Of a stretch of 64,000 nt of DNA, positions 23,456 through 35,169 are shown piece by piece. Each line of letters begins with the position of its first letter. Position 1 is the first letter of the stretch. A program made the position numbers and the translations under genes. The notes beneath the pieces were generated by a model. It searched no databases and was not told where the DNA came from. It saw only the letters and a program-made list of their open reading frames with translations. This DNA comes from Macrobrachium rosenbergii (taxonomy: Eukaryota; Arthropoda; Malacostraca; Decapoda; Palaemonidae): the NCBI RefSeq assembly GCF_040412425.1, contig NC_089783.1:43950125-44014124 (forward strand), given 5' to 3'.

Positions 23456-23457
<2 letters not shown>
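22635..23457. other. No gene detected
   Basis: Contains C-runs near 23026-23085 and a short CAC/GTG-rich stretch near 23123. Reverse frames at 22951-23281 overlap each other in different frames and show no domain. Confidence 0.5.

Positions 23458-23500
<43 letters not shown>
23458..23500. repeat. (GA)n microsatellite
   Basis: About 21 GA units. Confidence 0.97.
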
Positions 23501-23504
<4 letters not shown>

Positions 23505-23984
23505 AGTGCTCTCACTAGGTCCAAGGACTCGTTAGTCAACGCGCGTCCACTTCCTTCGCACAGCGTCAAGGCGGACGGATCGGGTGGCGTCACAGTTTCC
23601 AAGAGTTCGTTCATGTTGGCTATCCCGAACAACAGAGGCATTATGTCAGTTTCCGCCTCCGCAATTCCAGTGATTTTTATGGGGGCGGAGAAAATCTTCC
23701 TCAGTCGGAAGAACTGAATTGTTGCTCAAGAGAATTTTCCGGTGGCTGACATCCGTGTAATAATGTCCCCTTTTTTTTGTTATTATTATATTTTGCAACT
23801 TCCTCAGTTTCCTCTCTTGAGCATGGGATGTGTCGAATAAAGTATAATTATCTTTATGTATTTGTATTTACCTTTTCGTTTTTTTTTTTCCTGTGACATC
23901 TTTGTGATGCAGCTGTTTCTTGTAGATCTTTGTGCTACATCGTGAACGTCTTCGGATATATATGTATATTAGGATTTATTTTAT
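23501..23984. other. No gene detected
   Basis: No recognisable gene or repeat. Confidence 0.5.
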
Positions 23985-24345
23985 ATGAATTTAGGCTGCC
24001 GGGACAAAGACTGGGACACTTTAGACCATTCAGCGCTGAAGACCGAAAAGAGGGAGTTGGAATGATTGGACGTAAAGATAAAGGGAACCAGAAAATAAAG
24101 GAGATGAAATACAAGAAGCTACAGGTGGAACTGGGAGAAAACCCCATAGTTTCACGGAGAGGTAATAGTTAGAGAAGTTAGACAGCGAAATTCTAGAAAG
24201 GAAGCGGGAGTGGAGGTAAAACAAAAGGCTAAAAGGGTGGGTGCAAATAGAGGGACTGGAGGGACGCTGCAAACACCCTTTAAGTAACGCGTACAGTGCG
24301 CCACGTGACGTGCACTGACGGCGCTACCTTCCCACGGGGATATGT
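23985..24345 (-). mobile_element. SINE-like element, family A, reverse copy
   Basis: On the minus strand it reads GTAGCGCCGTCAGTGCACG, GTTACTTAAAGGGTG and GCAGCGTCCCTCCAGTCC. It ends CAGCGCTGAATGGTC, CCCAGTC and CCTAAATTC. It covers the full length of the family as seen at 2186-2493 but is more diverged. Confidence 0.75.
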
Positions 24346-24348
24346 GTA

Positions 24349-24351
<3 letters not shown>

Positions 24352-24394
<43 letters not shown>
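24352..24394. repeat. (CT)n microsatellite
   Basis: About 21 CT units just left of the 5' end of the reverse family A copy. Confidence 0.97.
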
Positions 24395-24398
<4 letters not shown>

Positions 24399-24594
24399 TT
24401 TTTGTATTCAGTAACATAATAAAGCCGCATATTCTCCAGGTGTGAAAAAGTCATTCTCTGTGTAACACTGTTAAGCCAATTTACAAAAGTTCTCGCAACT
24501 TCTTTAGCTGCCAGTTTCATATCTAAATTTACCTTCATTCATTGGAAAGGAGTCGTATCCTGGTTTAGTGATGACCTACATTATCTCTTCCTTC

Positions 24595-24596
<2 letters not shown>

Positions 24597-24658
<62 letters not shown>

Positions 24659-24747
24659 GAGATTTAAGCCGGTAATTGTCATTATCACGCATCTATTTTT
24701 AAGCTTTTCCATCCTGAAGAACTCGTTGACATATTCTATCTGGGAAA

Positions 24748-24783
<36 letters not shown>

Positions 24784-24990
24784 GTAAGGCAATAATTGCC
24801 GTTATCATAACTTTATTTTTAAAGCTTTACGTTCCTGAAGAACTGAATAAATAAATAAACAAATATTCTGTCTGGTAATCTCTCTCTCTCTCTCTCGAAA
24901 ATTTTCGGCAACAATTGCCATTATCATGCGTCTTTATTTTGAAGTTTTTCGACCCTGCAGAACTTATATAAATAAACAAATAACGTTGTT
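24597..24990 (+). repeat. CT-punctuated tandem triplication
   Basis: Three units each start with a CT tract (24597-24654, 24750-24781, 24879-24896). Each continues with GGCAATAATTGCC-like (third unit CAACAATTGCCATTATCA), TTATCA, TTTATTTTTA or its variant, AAGCTTT, and CCTGAAGAACT. The second and third units also share AATAAATAAACAAATA. The units have diverged by substitution and indel, while the CT tracts differ greatly in length (about 29, 16 and 9 repeats). Confidence 0.85.
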
Positions 24991-25379
24991 TCAGCCATAC
25001 TTAAAACGAAGAGAAAGTTATAACCTTCATGCTCTCTGTTGAGCGAAGAGGGCGACTTCCCATTCCATGATCACGTGCCCTCCTTATGGCGTTGCATGTA
25101 GGCCTATCAGAGTCCTTGACCGATATCTATGTCGACGAAGTGGTGAACGGAAGGTTTTGGCAACTCTCTTTGGTTGTATTTGCGTTTCTGAAACCTTATG
25201 GAATGTGTGATGAAATCATTAATGGATTGGTGTCGCTTATTAAAATAATATCGTACGTGTTATTTAGTTGTCGTTTGGTATTTACTACTTTTTTCCGCTC
25301 GCTAGCTTTCGTTTTGTTTATAGGAGTGTTTCTGTTTATAGAATAAGTCCATGTATACGATATGTAAGCACACTTAATT
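24991..25379. other. No gene detected
   Basis: The 86-codon frame at 25086-25346 has a hydrophobic end but no family features and no splice context, so I do not call it. Confidence 0.45.
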
Positions 25380-25419
25380 TATTATATATATATATATCTA
25401 TATATACATATATATATAC

Positions 25420-25464
<45 letters not shown>

Positions 25465-25508
25465 CAAAAAGCTTTGAGGTGTTCTCTCTCTCTCTCTCTG
25501 TCTCTCTG
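25380..25508. repeat. Interrupted (TA)n followed by (CT)n
   Basis: Impure TA tract to 25461, then TTTACAAAAAGC and a CT tract from 25482 to 25508 with one G. Confidence 0.95.
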
Positions 25509-25809
25509 TGTGCTGCGGCGTATATGACACAAAAGCGCTGTATTGTGTAGCGTCCTAGTCCATTGTGGCTGTTCATTATGTCTTTGCCTTTGTATTTTCC
25601 TCTCCTCGTGTTCAGAATGGCTTAGTTTACTGTCATGACTAGCAGATGTACTACTGAATAAAAACCTACAATGGGGGCATGTTAATTACCCTGTATATTT
25701 TGCACGGAGGATGCGACTGCGTTTATTTCAAAGAATTATTAAATAGAGATTCCCCAAATTCTGGCCTTCAGGTCACAAAATGTTTTGAATTTTTATCGTA
25801 AAACATTTT

Positions 25810-26474
25810 GTAGTACAGTCCCTGTAAACGTGATACAAAATTTTGTTGTAGTACAGTCCCTATAAACGTGATACAAAATTTTGTTGTTGTACAATCCCTA
25901 TAAACGTGATACAAAATTTTGTTGTAGTACAATCCCTATAAACGTGATACAAAATTTTGTTGTAGTACAATCCCTATAAACGTGGTACAAAATTTTGTTG
26001 TAGTACAATCCCTATAAACGTGGTACAAAATTTTGTTGTAGTACAATCCCTATAAACGTGATACAAAATTTTGTTGTAGTACAATCCCTATAAACGTGAT
26101 ACAAAATTTTGTTGTAGTACAATCCCTATAAACGTGATACAAAATTTTGTTGTAGTACAATCCCTATAAACGTGATACAAAATTTTGTTGTAGTACAATC
26201 CCTATAAACGTGATACAAAATTTTGTTGTAATACAATCCCTATAAACGTGATATAAAATTTTGTTGTAGTACAATCCCTATAAACGTGATACAAAATTTT
26301 GTTGTAGTACAATCCCTATAAACTGTGATACAAAATTTTGTTGTAGTACAATCCCTATAAACTGTGATACAAAATTTTGTTGTAGTAGAATCCCTATAAA
26401 CGTGATACAAATTTTGGCTGTAGTACAATCCCTATAAACGTGATGCAAAATTTTGTTGTAGTGCAGTCCCTACA
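25810..26474 (+). repeat. 38-bp minisatellite, about 17 units
   Basis: The unit is GTAGTACAAT plus CCCTATAAACGTGATAC plus AAAATTTTGTT. Central units are nearly identical, while end units drift (CAGTCCCTG at the left, GTGCAGTCCCTACAAC at the right). Two adjacent units carry an extra T (AACTGTGATAC). That gradient is typical of unequal exchange. The reverse frame at 26240-26428 (repeating YRDCTTTKFCIT) is a by-product. The right end touches the next SINE-like element. Confidence 0.97.
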
Positions 26475-26482
26475 ACTGTAGT

Positions 26483-26728
26483 GCGGTCAGCGCACCTCAA
26501 GCAGTTCACTGTGGGCATTACTTAAGGTTCATTGCAGCTGCAAGTCCTTCCATTCCTTTTACCGTACCTCCGTTCATATTCCCTCTCCTAACAGTTGATT
26601 CAAATTGCAACATCTAGGTTTTCCACCTGTTTCGCCTTTCAAACCTTTTTGTTGTCAGTTTGCGTTTCAGCGCTGAATGACCTCATAGGTCCCAGCGCTT
26701 GGCCTTTGTCCTAAATTTTAACGTGAAA
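26483..26728 (+). mobile_element. SINE-like element, family A
   Basis: GTAGTGCGGTCAGCGCACCT, GGCATTACTTAAGGTTCATT, TTCCATTCCTTTTACCGTAC, and CAGCGCTGAATGACCTCATA with GGTCCCAGCGCTTGGCC. Internal parts (CCCTTCGGCCC) are missing. It starts directly at the end of the 38-bp array. Confidence 0.8.
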
Positions 26729-26994
26729 GCAGCTGAATAAGCTAAAACGTAGATCAAAATTGGCGTGACTCCTATGGGGGAAGAGTTTGTTAATGACACT
26801 GAACTAGTATGTACTGTAGGTGCTGCCAACAGATGTATTTTAACACCAGAAAGAAATGCCACGGTACCTTTTCGAGATCACAGATGTAGTCTTAGCCTGT
26901 TAAAGTCTTGAATCGAAAGAACAAGATGAAAAGTAGGTATATACTCATTTAAGCTACGTTTTGTTTGTGTGTATGTTTTTTCGCTTGCATACTA

Positions 26995-27255
26995 ATGGGA
27001 GTGATCATGTATAGCCTTATCTACCTGGCCGTTATAAAACAAGAAAAGTGGGGTGAAAAAAGTGGGCTCTAACGCCAAACAAAGCAATAGACTCGCGTCT
27101 CGCAAGATTGATGTTAGGAAAAAGTTTTCAGGAAGAGAATTCCAACACCTGAGCGAAGAGGGAAAGAAATAGTTACATACCTGACCGAGTAACCTGATTG
27201 CTGAAATCCACTTATTGAAGATAGGTAGAGGTGGCTTGGCAGGTTCTACAAGATT
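26995..27255 (-). pseudogene. Possible retroelement ORF C-terminal remnant
   Basis: A reverse frame of about 85 codons contains NYFFPSSLRCWNSLPENFF. This resembles the FFPxxxRxWNSLP block that closes the ORF of many CR1/Jockey-type non-LTR elements (family knowledge, not searched). No RT catalytic blocks are found upstream, so this would be a 5'-truncated tail. Toward its start the frame merges with the 25-bp satellite at 27258-29624. Alternative: an unrelated chance frame. Confidence 0.45.
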
Positions 27256-27257
27256 AG

Positions 27258-29624
27258 TGAAAGTAGGAGGAATTTTCACTTTCGAAAGTAGGAGGAACTT
27301 TTCCTTTCGAAAGTAGGAGGAATTTTCCCATTCGAATGCAGGAGGAATTTTCTCTTTCGAAAGGATGAGGAATTTTAGATTTCAAAAAGTAGGAGGGATT
27401 GTCCCATTCGAAAGTAGGAGGAATTTTGTCTTTCGAAAGTAAGAAGAATTTTCTCTTTCGAAAGTATGAGGAATTTTCTCTTTCGAAAGTAGGAAGAATT
27501 TTTGGAAAGCAGGATGAATGTTTATTTTTTCAAAAGTAGGAGGATTTTATTCTATATCGAAAGTAAGAGGATTTTTTTTTTCTAAAGTAGGAGGAATTTT
27601 CTCTCTAAAGTAGGAGGAATTTTCTTTCTAAAGTAGGAAGAGTTTTCCCTTTCGAGAATTTTCTCTTTCGAAAGTAGGAGGAATTTATTCTATATCAAAA
27701 ATAGGAGGAATTTTCTCTTTCTAAAGTTGGAGGAATTTTTTCTATATCGGAAGTAGGAGGAATTTTCCAATTCGAAAGTAGGAGGAATTTTTCCTTTCCA
27801 AAGTAGGAGGAATTTTCCCTTTCGAAAGTAGGAGGAATTTTCCCTTTTGAAACTAGGAGGCATTTTCCCTTTTTAAAGTAGGAGGAATTTTCTCTCAAAA
27901 GCAGGAGGAATTTTCCTTTTCGAAAGTAGGGAGAATTTTCTCTTTCAAAAGTAAGAGTAATTTTCTCTTTCGAAAGTATGAAGAATTTTCTCTTTCGAAA
28001 GTAGGATGAATTTTTCGAAAGCAGGAAGAATTTTCTCTTTCAAAAGGAGGAATTTTCTCTTCTGAAAGGAGGAATTCACTTTCGAAAGTAGGAGGAATTT
28101 TCTCTTCAGAAAGGAGGAATTTTCACTTTCGAAAGTAGGAGGAATTTTCTCTTTTGAAATAATAAGGAATTTTCTCTTTCAAAAGTAGGAGGGATTGTCC
28201 AATTCGAAAAAAGGAGGAATTTTTTCTTTCGAAAGTAAGAGGAATTCTCTTTTAAGAAAGAATGAGGAATTTTCACTTTCGAAAATATGAGGAATTTTCT
28301 CTTTCGAAAGTAGGATGAATTTTTCGAAGGCAGAATGAATTTTCCCTTTCAAAAGTAGGATGAATTTTCACTTTCGAAAGTAGGAGGAATTTTCTCTTGA
28401 AAGTAGGAGGAATTTTCTTTCAAAAGTAGGATGAATTTTCTCTTTCAAAAGTAGGAGGAATTTTCTTTCGAAAGCATGAGAAATTTTCTCTTTCGGAAAT
28501 AAGAGGAATTTTCTTTTTGGAAAGTAGGATGAAGTTTTCGAAAGCAGGATGAATTTTCTCATTCAAAAGTATTAGGAATTTTCACTTTCGAAAGTAGGAG
28601 GAATTTTCTTTTTCAAAAGTAGGAGGAATTTTCACTTTCGAAAGTAGGAGGAATTTTCTCTTTTGAAAGTAGGAGGAATTTTCTTTTTCAGAACTAGGAG
28701 GGTATGTCACATTCGAAAGTAGGAGGAATTTTCTCTTTCAAAAGTAGGATGAATTTTCTATTTCGAAAGTAGGAGGAATTTTCTCTTTCGAAAGTAAGAG
28801 GAATTTCCTCGTTCGAAAGTATGAGGAATTCTCTCTTTGGAAAGTGGAGGAATTTTCTCTTTCAAAAGGAGGAGGAATTTTCTCTTTCGAATGTAGGATG
28901 AATTTTCTCTTTCAAAAGTAGGAGGAATTTTCTCTTTCGAAAGTAAGATGAATTTTCTCTTTCGAAAGTAAGAGGAATTTTCTTTCGAAAGTAGGATGAA
29001 TTTATCGAAAGCAGGATGAATTTTCCCTTTCAAAAGTATTAGGAATTTTTATTTCTGAAAGTAGGGGGCAATTTTGTTTTGGAAGTAGGAGGAATTTTCT
29101 CTTTCAAAAGTAGGAGGGATCGTCACATTCGAAAGCAGGAGGAATTTTCTCTTTCGAAAGTACGAGGAATTTTTCTTTTAAAAAACAGGAGGGATTGTTC
29201 CTTTCGAAAGTTGGAGGAATTTTCTTTCGAAAGTAAGAGGAATTTTCTTTCCAAAGAATGAGGAATTTTCTCTTTCAAAAGTAGGAGGGATTGTCCCATT
29301 CGAAAGTAGGAGGAATTTTATCTTTCGACGGTAAGAGGAATTTTCTCTTTCGAAAGTAGGAGGAATTTTCTCTTTCGAAAGTAGGAGGAATTTTTCGAAA
29401 GCAGGAAGAATTTTCTCTCTCAAAAGTAGGAGGAATTTTCACTTTGGAAAGTAGGAAGAATTTTCTCTTGCAAAATTAGGAGGAATTTTCTCTTCCGAAT
29501 GTAGACGGAATTTTCAGTTTCGATATATTTGGAGGAATTTACCCTTTCGAAAATAGAAGGAATTTTCTCTTTCGAAAGTAGGAATAATTTTTTCTTTCGA
29601 AAGTAGGAGGAATTTTTTCTTTCG
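27258..29624 (+). repeat. 25-bp satellite array, about 95 units
   Basis: The unit is GAAAGTAGGA followed by GGAATTTTCTCTTTC. Variation includes substitutions, one- to three-base indels, GGATGAATTTTTCGAAAGCA short units and TAGGAGGGATTGTCCCATTC variant units. Variant units recur at several places (about 27395, 28185, 28695, 29105, 29285), suggesting a higher-order repeat. Each unit carries GAATTTTC (GAAnnTTC) and a TTCGAA palindrome. Frames on both strands in this interval, such as 28758-29033 reverse, repeat the same words every 25 residues and break wherever the unit length changes. They are not genes. Confidence 0.98.
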
Positions 29625-31876
29625 GGTCAAAGAAGATGCCTATGAGAAAGAGACAAAATAGCCCCCCCCTTTTTTTTATTTTTATTTTTTGAGACAGAGG
29701 GGGAAAACGAGGACTTAGAGAGAGGTCTGGGTAGGACAGTTAATTAGGTAAACAGTCTAAGTTTCAATCATCTCGAAAATGGAAACGTGCAAAGGTAACC
29801 AGCCATGAAAGTGACATTGCAGACTGGGAGGGTAAGACAAATATAAGCTTTTAATATCTGGAAAAAAAAAGCAAATAAATTTTCTTTTAAGCAAATTCAG
29901 CAATCTGAGCAACTTGATACAGTAGCTAAATGTTAGAGTTCTCTGTCATCAAGAAGAATAGATGAACTGTCTAGGGAAGTAGCAGGAAAATAAGCAGGAA
30001 GGGTTTTCTTGCGGGCACTAAAACGAACAGAGTTATGAATTATTAATCAAGAATGTTGATGAAGAAGGACGAATTAAGATTGAGTGTGTATGACAGCGGC
30101 AGCTAAGAGATGAAGGAATAAAAATAAAAGGTTCAGTTCATTGATAAAATTGTGGTTAGAAGATACAGGGCGGAGAATGTTTTTGATACACAATGAAGGA
30201 GAGAACAAAAGCTAGGAAAAATAACACTAGATGTAAGGGAAGGGACCGAGATGTTGCACAGACGCCAAAAGATATAAAACAGCTGAATAGAAAGCTTGAA
30301 GTGGCTGTTAAAAAAAAATCAGAATTGGGAAGCTTGGCTCACTGAGCCCTTCGCCAGAGTCAACTGCTGTAACTAAGTCGCAAGATTCATTGAAATCCTC
30401 TCCTAATAAAGGAAGTTGGAAGGGAAGAAATCCATTTTCTTCGCTTAATTTCCTTTGAACCCAGTAAAAGCCTCGTATGTTTTCAGACAGTAATGGCGAT
30501 AGTGCAGGGGACATCATTCTGTAAATTATTATTACTAGATATAAACTTTTGGTGTTTTAAAACGGACACTAGTTTAAAAAGTAAAAAAAAAAAAAACTCT
30601 CTATAGTGCATGTACACTAATAGCCACTTTCCATCATTCCATATAGTTCACTGAGCATGTTGAAAATACACTCACTCTGCTTTTGAATATTTTTGCCATT
30701 GGAGCTATATCATTTTTCACTATATTTTCATCTATAATGCTTTCGTATTTAATGGAAGCAAAAACAATTCAGCAGAGTTAGTAGAAGGAAAAAATTTTGC
30801 ACTTTTCATAGATTTGATTCTCGGAGAATAACTGTGGAACTGTAAATGGGTCCCATGCTTTATTATTGGTGAAAATACTCTTAGGAGCTTCCAGTTAATT
30901 CGTTAAATAAGACTCCGAAAAGCATCGTTTGTGCTTTAAAAACACTGATGCATGAATGCAATTATTAAAAGAATATGAAAATTGACCGCAGTACTGACGC
31001 TGACTAGTGTCAGATAATCGTGCTCTGTGTGGAAAGACTCGCAAAAAAAAAAAAAAAAAAAAAAAAGTAAATAAATTGTGTTGTAGTTATTTGTAAGGAA
31101 ATGGAACGAGAATATAAACCAGTGAATGACGTTTGTATTGTCTTTGGCAATCAAGTTACCGAGACATCACTGCCTCAGCTTTTACAGTCAGGGTAGGCTG
31201 TGCTTTCGCATATATACGACCAGTAAAAGACTGCTTGATTAAAAAAAAAAAAAAAAGTTTTTCTGGCTTCTGTGACGATGAATGTTAGTATTGGCTTCTT
31301 CTGTCAAGTGAGTTATGTGCCTTATTATTTCGATAGTCTTTAAGTATAAGAAAAAAATTCAAATTGGACAAGAGGAACGGCTGCGCCGTGATGACATGAC
31401 CAGCAGATTTGTCGATGACTCCTTTCCTGCAAAATCAAAGGAGTAGTTTTAAAATAAATGTTCACAATAAAACCTCACTGGTTCAGTTATGTCTCTATAA
31501 AAGGTTTACACAGCAGCACTTCAATTACGCACCGAAGACCCAAGCCGAGGACCACGGCCTAACACGAGACGAAACTGCAATAGGCATCTTCCAGTTACAT
31601 GATGATAGATCCGTTTCATATCTGTCAGTGACGCCAGACACAAAGTAGCGAGCCTCATGACAGCAGCTAAATCTCTACTTTGTGACGTCATTCGCCTGAG
31701 ATGACTAGCCGGTATGTCCTTGGGAGCCTAACGGAACGGAGCAAGTTGCAGTGGAGGCGGACCGTAAGCAAAATTATGCTTACGGTAGTTACGTCTTCTA
31801 AGAACTTTAGTTGTTGAAGAAGACTATAGTGGTATAATTAGGACGTATTTTGTTGCACTCGACCGAAGATATTAGA

Positions 31877-31928
31877 TAGACTGACCTTGTATAGCTGAAA
31901 ACTAGACTGACCTTGTATAGCTGAAAAC
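31877..31928 (+). repeat. 26-bp direct tandem duplication
   Basis: TAGACTGACCTTGTATAGCT plus GAAAAC occurs twice in a row (31877-31902 and 31903-31928) without a mismatch. Confidence 0.95.
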
Positions 31929-32839
31929 TCATTTAAGAAATTATGCCAGTACATCAGCTAATGATGAGGTTAATGGATAATTTCTACTCAGTTAGGAATG
32001 GTGTTATTGGTTCAAGGTCACCGACTGAAAGAGGATTTTTTGTATTGATATCTTGTCGAAAAAAAAAGTCATGGTGCCATCCTTAAGTTTTACTTCTTGC
32101 CTGAGGCAACACCTGTCTTTTACGTAAAGTGCAGGGAGCAGTGCAAAATGTTAAAAATGTTAACCTTTTGGGAAGTAACTTGCACGGTGCAATGCTTTAA
32201 TTTTTTTTAGTTTTTTGTGTACTTAACTACAGTTAAAATGTTATGTGAATTACGTCACTCGTTATATGGTGGGACCTTTGTTCTTCGTGCTTTATTACCG
32301 ACAGATCAAAAGTTTGACACCATTGTAGTGTCATTAAAATTTTCCCATAGCAATGGGTTAAGTACACGAATTTTTTTTTTGCAAACATTGTTTAGCCATA
32401 CTGTTTTTCAATTACAATTTCTGGTAGGTTTAGGAGTTACATAGAACTGACTTTGTAGAACTGAGTGTACTGTATCGTATTGTATCTCCACACTTTGTGT
32501 AGAGATACATTGTTAAAGTTTATATTCATATGTTTTAGTATTTTTGCTCTTTTCTGGATAGTGACCTTGAATAAATTCGTAACTGAAACCTTGCCTCCAG
32601 CCCCATCAAGAAAATAAAAATTAGACTTCAAGTTTTTGAGATCAGCTTGAGTGCACTTGTGCCAGAAGATTTATGTTCGTAAAAGTAGTCTCATTATGCT
32701 TAATTTTATTACAGTGCAAAAGGGGAAGAGGTTAAAGTTTGTCGAAACCGGGCCGATTTTCCCCTTATTTCAAATACCCGTGAAACGTGGCAATATGGAG
32801 TTGTGAGAAGAAGGTCAGCGTTTTGACATGCTTTTATTT

Positions 32840-33010
32840 AATGTGACTTCTGCGTCTGTCTGTTTGGGTCAAAATTTATAACTCAATTTTCGACCTGTTC
32901 CCTTCGTCCGATGAACTTGAAATTTTGCATGGTTAATCAGTCCCGGTGACAATACAACCTTACATGATCATTAGGTCAGCAGTGACCTCTAGTGACCCTA
33001 CAGTGACTTC
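32840..33010 (+). repeat. Possible diverged interspersed repeat
   Basis: GCGTCTGTCTGTTTG, then AATTTATAACTCAATTTTCG, then CGATGAACTTGAAATTTTGC and GGTCAGCAGTGACC. The order (GTCTGTCTG, about 20 bases, then TAACT, then GAAATTTTG) is like the copies at 54688-55090, so both may derive from one family. Confidence 0.35.
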
Positions 33011-34256
33011 TCCCAGAATATCAGGATTTGTATGAACGTCTTCGGATTTTTCATACCTTCTTTTTAAAAATGCCTCCTAGTTGTAACTTTACTCTTAGGG
33101 CATACGTATGGTATAATTCGTCAGCCTGTAGCTGTGTTCTAGTGTTCTTACCTTATATACCTCTCCCAGGGCACTGAAGAACTTCTGGTTTCAAATATAA
33201 AATATCGAAATTTAGAACATTATTGCAGGACCACGACAAAGAGAACACCTTCAAAGCTCCTTCATTGTCACTGCAGTGATTTTATTATGAAAACAAAGTA
33301 GCTGATGTTTTATTTTGCCTTTTATTACTTGTAAAACTAGTCAATGTTTGTCTAGTTTGATATAGTGCACCAGAGGTAGGGAAGTTAGTCTATCATTAGC
33401 AAAAGGGTTATACCGAAGTCTGGTTTGATTGTGGTGTTGTATCATAATTACATCGGCAGTGGTAAAATATTATCCAGTTATCACTATTACATCTCTCGCT
33501 GTATGTGTTTGTGTGGTTGTGTGTGCTCGCGCGCCCGCTAAATAGCTCTTTGAGTGCATCCACTGACATGAATACCGATCCACCTCTTTAATGTGACGTC
33601 TGGTAGGACAGTCATTGGACGTGTTCTTATGATACGGTTTTTTGGAGTATGTAACTTTGGAACGGTGGTTGCGTTCAAGTGTGCATTCATTCAGGTTGTT
33701 TGATTGCGTCTTTTCTCCAAAATCTTGCTGTAACCAGTTTTTGAACTTATTTTTGCAAAAGCGAATCTTTGGCTGATGCTTTCGTGATTTTATATGTACA
33801 CTGTAATCAGAAGTATACTGTTTAATATATAATTATTTTACGTAATTTAGCTACAACAGAGTTCCGATGAAAGTTAATTTTTTTTTATATTTTAAGTTTT
33901 TATTATTTTTTATGTGTTAACGATATTAACACTTGTACATGATTTCACTGGGGCTGTTCATTTTTATATTTTGTAACGTTTTACAGCGCAATCTCCTGAA
34001 AATTTGGCCATTAAGGACACAGTGATGCGTTCTTTTCCTCTCTTATTCCTGCTGAACCTTCGACGTTCCAGATGACCTTATCTTTCCTTTTATGCACGCG
34101 CACATGCATAGCCTACATACATACATATATATGTATATATATAAATTTATTTATATGTGGATATATATATATTTTATATAAGAGTTTTTGTCTCGTACAC
34201 TATGACATTTTTATATCCACAAACAAATTTCATTTAATTTCAAATTTAATATCAAG

Positions 34257-34424
34257 ATAGCCCAGTGGTAGCGTCACTGAAAAGTCGTTTCCCAATCATT
34301 CGATGGATGGTTCGAGCTCACCTCATGACGGACCGCTCATCACTTATAAATTCCCCTTTGGTTTTTGTGCCGAGGTTGAGTAAGTTTGTTATTTATATGA
34401 CATTTGTAGCTTAATGTTTATGAA
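34257..34424 (+). mobile_element. tRNA-derived SINE head
   Basis: TAGCCCAGTGGTAGCGTC matches an RNA polymerase III A box and GGATGGTTCGAGCTCACC matches a B box, 40-50 bases apart as in a tRNA. A non-tRNA body follows (CATGACGGACCGCTCATCAC and TTGTGCCGAGGTTGAG). The element runs into the TA tract at 34425. It cannot be a working tRNA because no paired acceptor stem or anticodon arm is visible. Confidence 0.7.
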
Positions 34425-34434
34425 TATATATATG

Positions 34435-34507
<73 letters not shown>
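34425..34507. repeat. (TA)n microsatellite at a SINE 3' end
   Basis: About 35 TA units with a GTATG interruption near the start. A TA-type tail of the adjacent SINE may have seeded it. Confidence 0.96.
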
Positions 34508-34509
<2 letters not shown>

Positions 34510-34513
<4 letters not shown>

Positions 34514-34740
34514 TCCTGACTCATATCGGGACCGAGCCTTGGTCTCCCAAATGAAAGGTCAGGGTGCCTGGAGAGGTTCCAAAGAATAAAAAAAAAAAAA
34601 AAAAAAACACAATGTTCACTGCGACGCTCATACTATAACTGCTGAATCGAGGGTAAACTCTGTTCATTAGTACTTCAGTAGCACAGCGAGTCCCCCTACC
34701 CTACAAACTGCGCCACTGACCCCGAATTTGTATTCAGTCT
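34510..34740 (-). mobile_element. Possible second tRNA-related element, reverse orientation
   Basis: On the minus strand GTCAGTGGCGCAGTTTGTAG resembles an A-box region. Further on, TTTGGGAGACCAAGGCTCGG with TCCCG resembles a B-box arm. A 20-base A-run (T on the minus strand) lies in between at 34586-34606. The spacing is too large for a single tRNA-like head, so this may be a dimer or two fragments. Confidence 0.3.
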
Positions 34741-35106
34741 CGCATTCCCTGGATTTTAAAGCCCTTCCTTTCTAATACCTGTGTTAAACATCTATCAACC
34801 ACTTCTAGGCCTTCCTCTCCTCCTTCCCCAGTTTCTCAGTTGTATCCTCAGCCTTACACTGTCTCTTTGCACTCTGTCTTACCCTGTTCTACCTCTTGTC
34901 TCCTCCCCATTCAAAAAGCCTTCAGAATAGTTTTTCATACATAGACCCAGGACTGCATTCACTTCACACAGCATCTCTCTTTGCATCTTTACTCTGAGAT
35001 CCATTTGTTCATTAACCCCTCTCTCTACATTTACTTCCATGTAGAACAACTTCGTTAATCTACCTAAATTTGTTTTTCACCTTCTTCCCTCTGTTTTCGT
35101 TACTTG

Positions 35107-35108
<2 letters not shown>
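34741..35108. other. No gene detected
   Basis: Pyrimidine-rich plus strand, with no recognised feature. Confidence 0.5.

Positions 35109-35166
<58 letters not shown>
35109..35166. repeat. (CT)n microsatellite
   Basis: About 29 CT units. Confidence 0.98.

Positions 35167-35169
<3 letters not shown>

Larger units (their letters stand above)
29625..34255. other. No gene detected; mostly unique AT-rich DNA
   Basis: Holds A-runs at about 30582-30597, 31044-31066 and 31237-31255, and a 26-bp duplication at 31877-31928. TGACGTCA occurs at 31683-31690. The reverse frame at 30308-30517 and the forward frame at 31409-31648 have no recognisable domains. I see no convincing exon. Confidence 0.5.

Noticed and set aside
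25810..26474. Regular 38-bp repeats considered as a CRISPR array
   Set aside because: Units are contiguous with no unique spacers, in a eukaryotic context, so this is a minisatellite.
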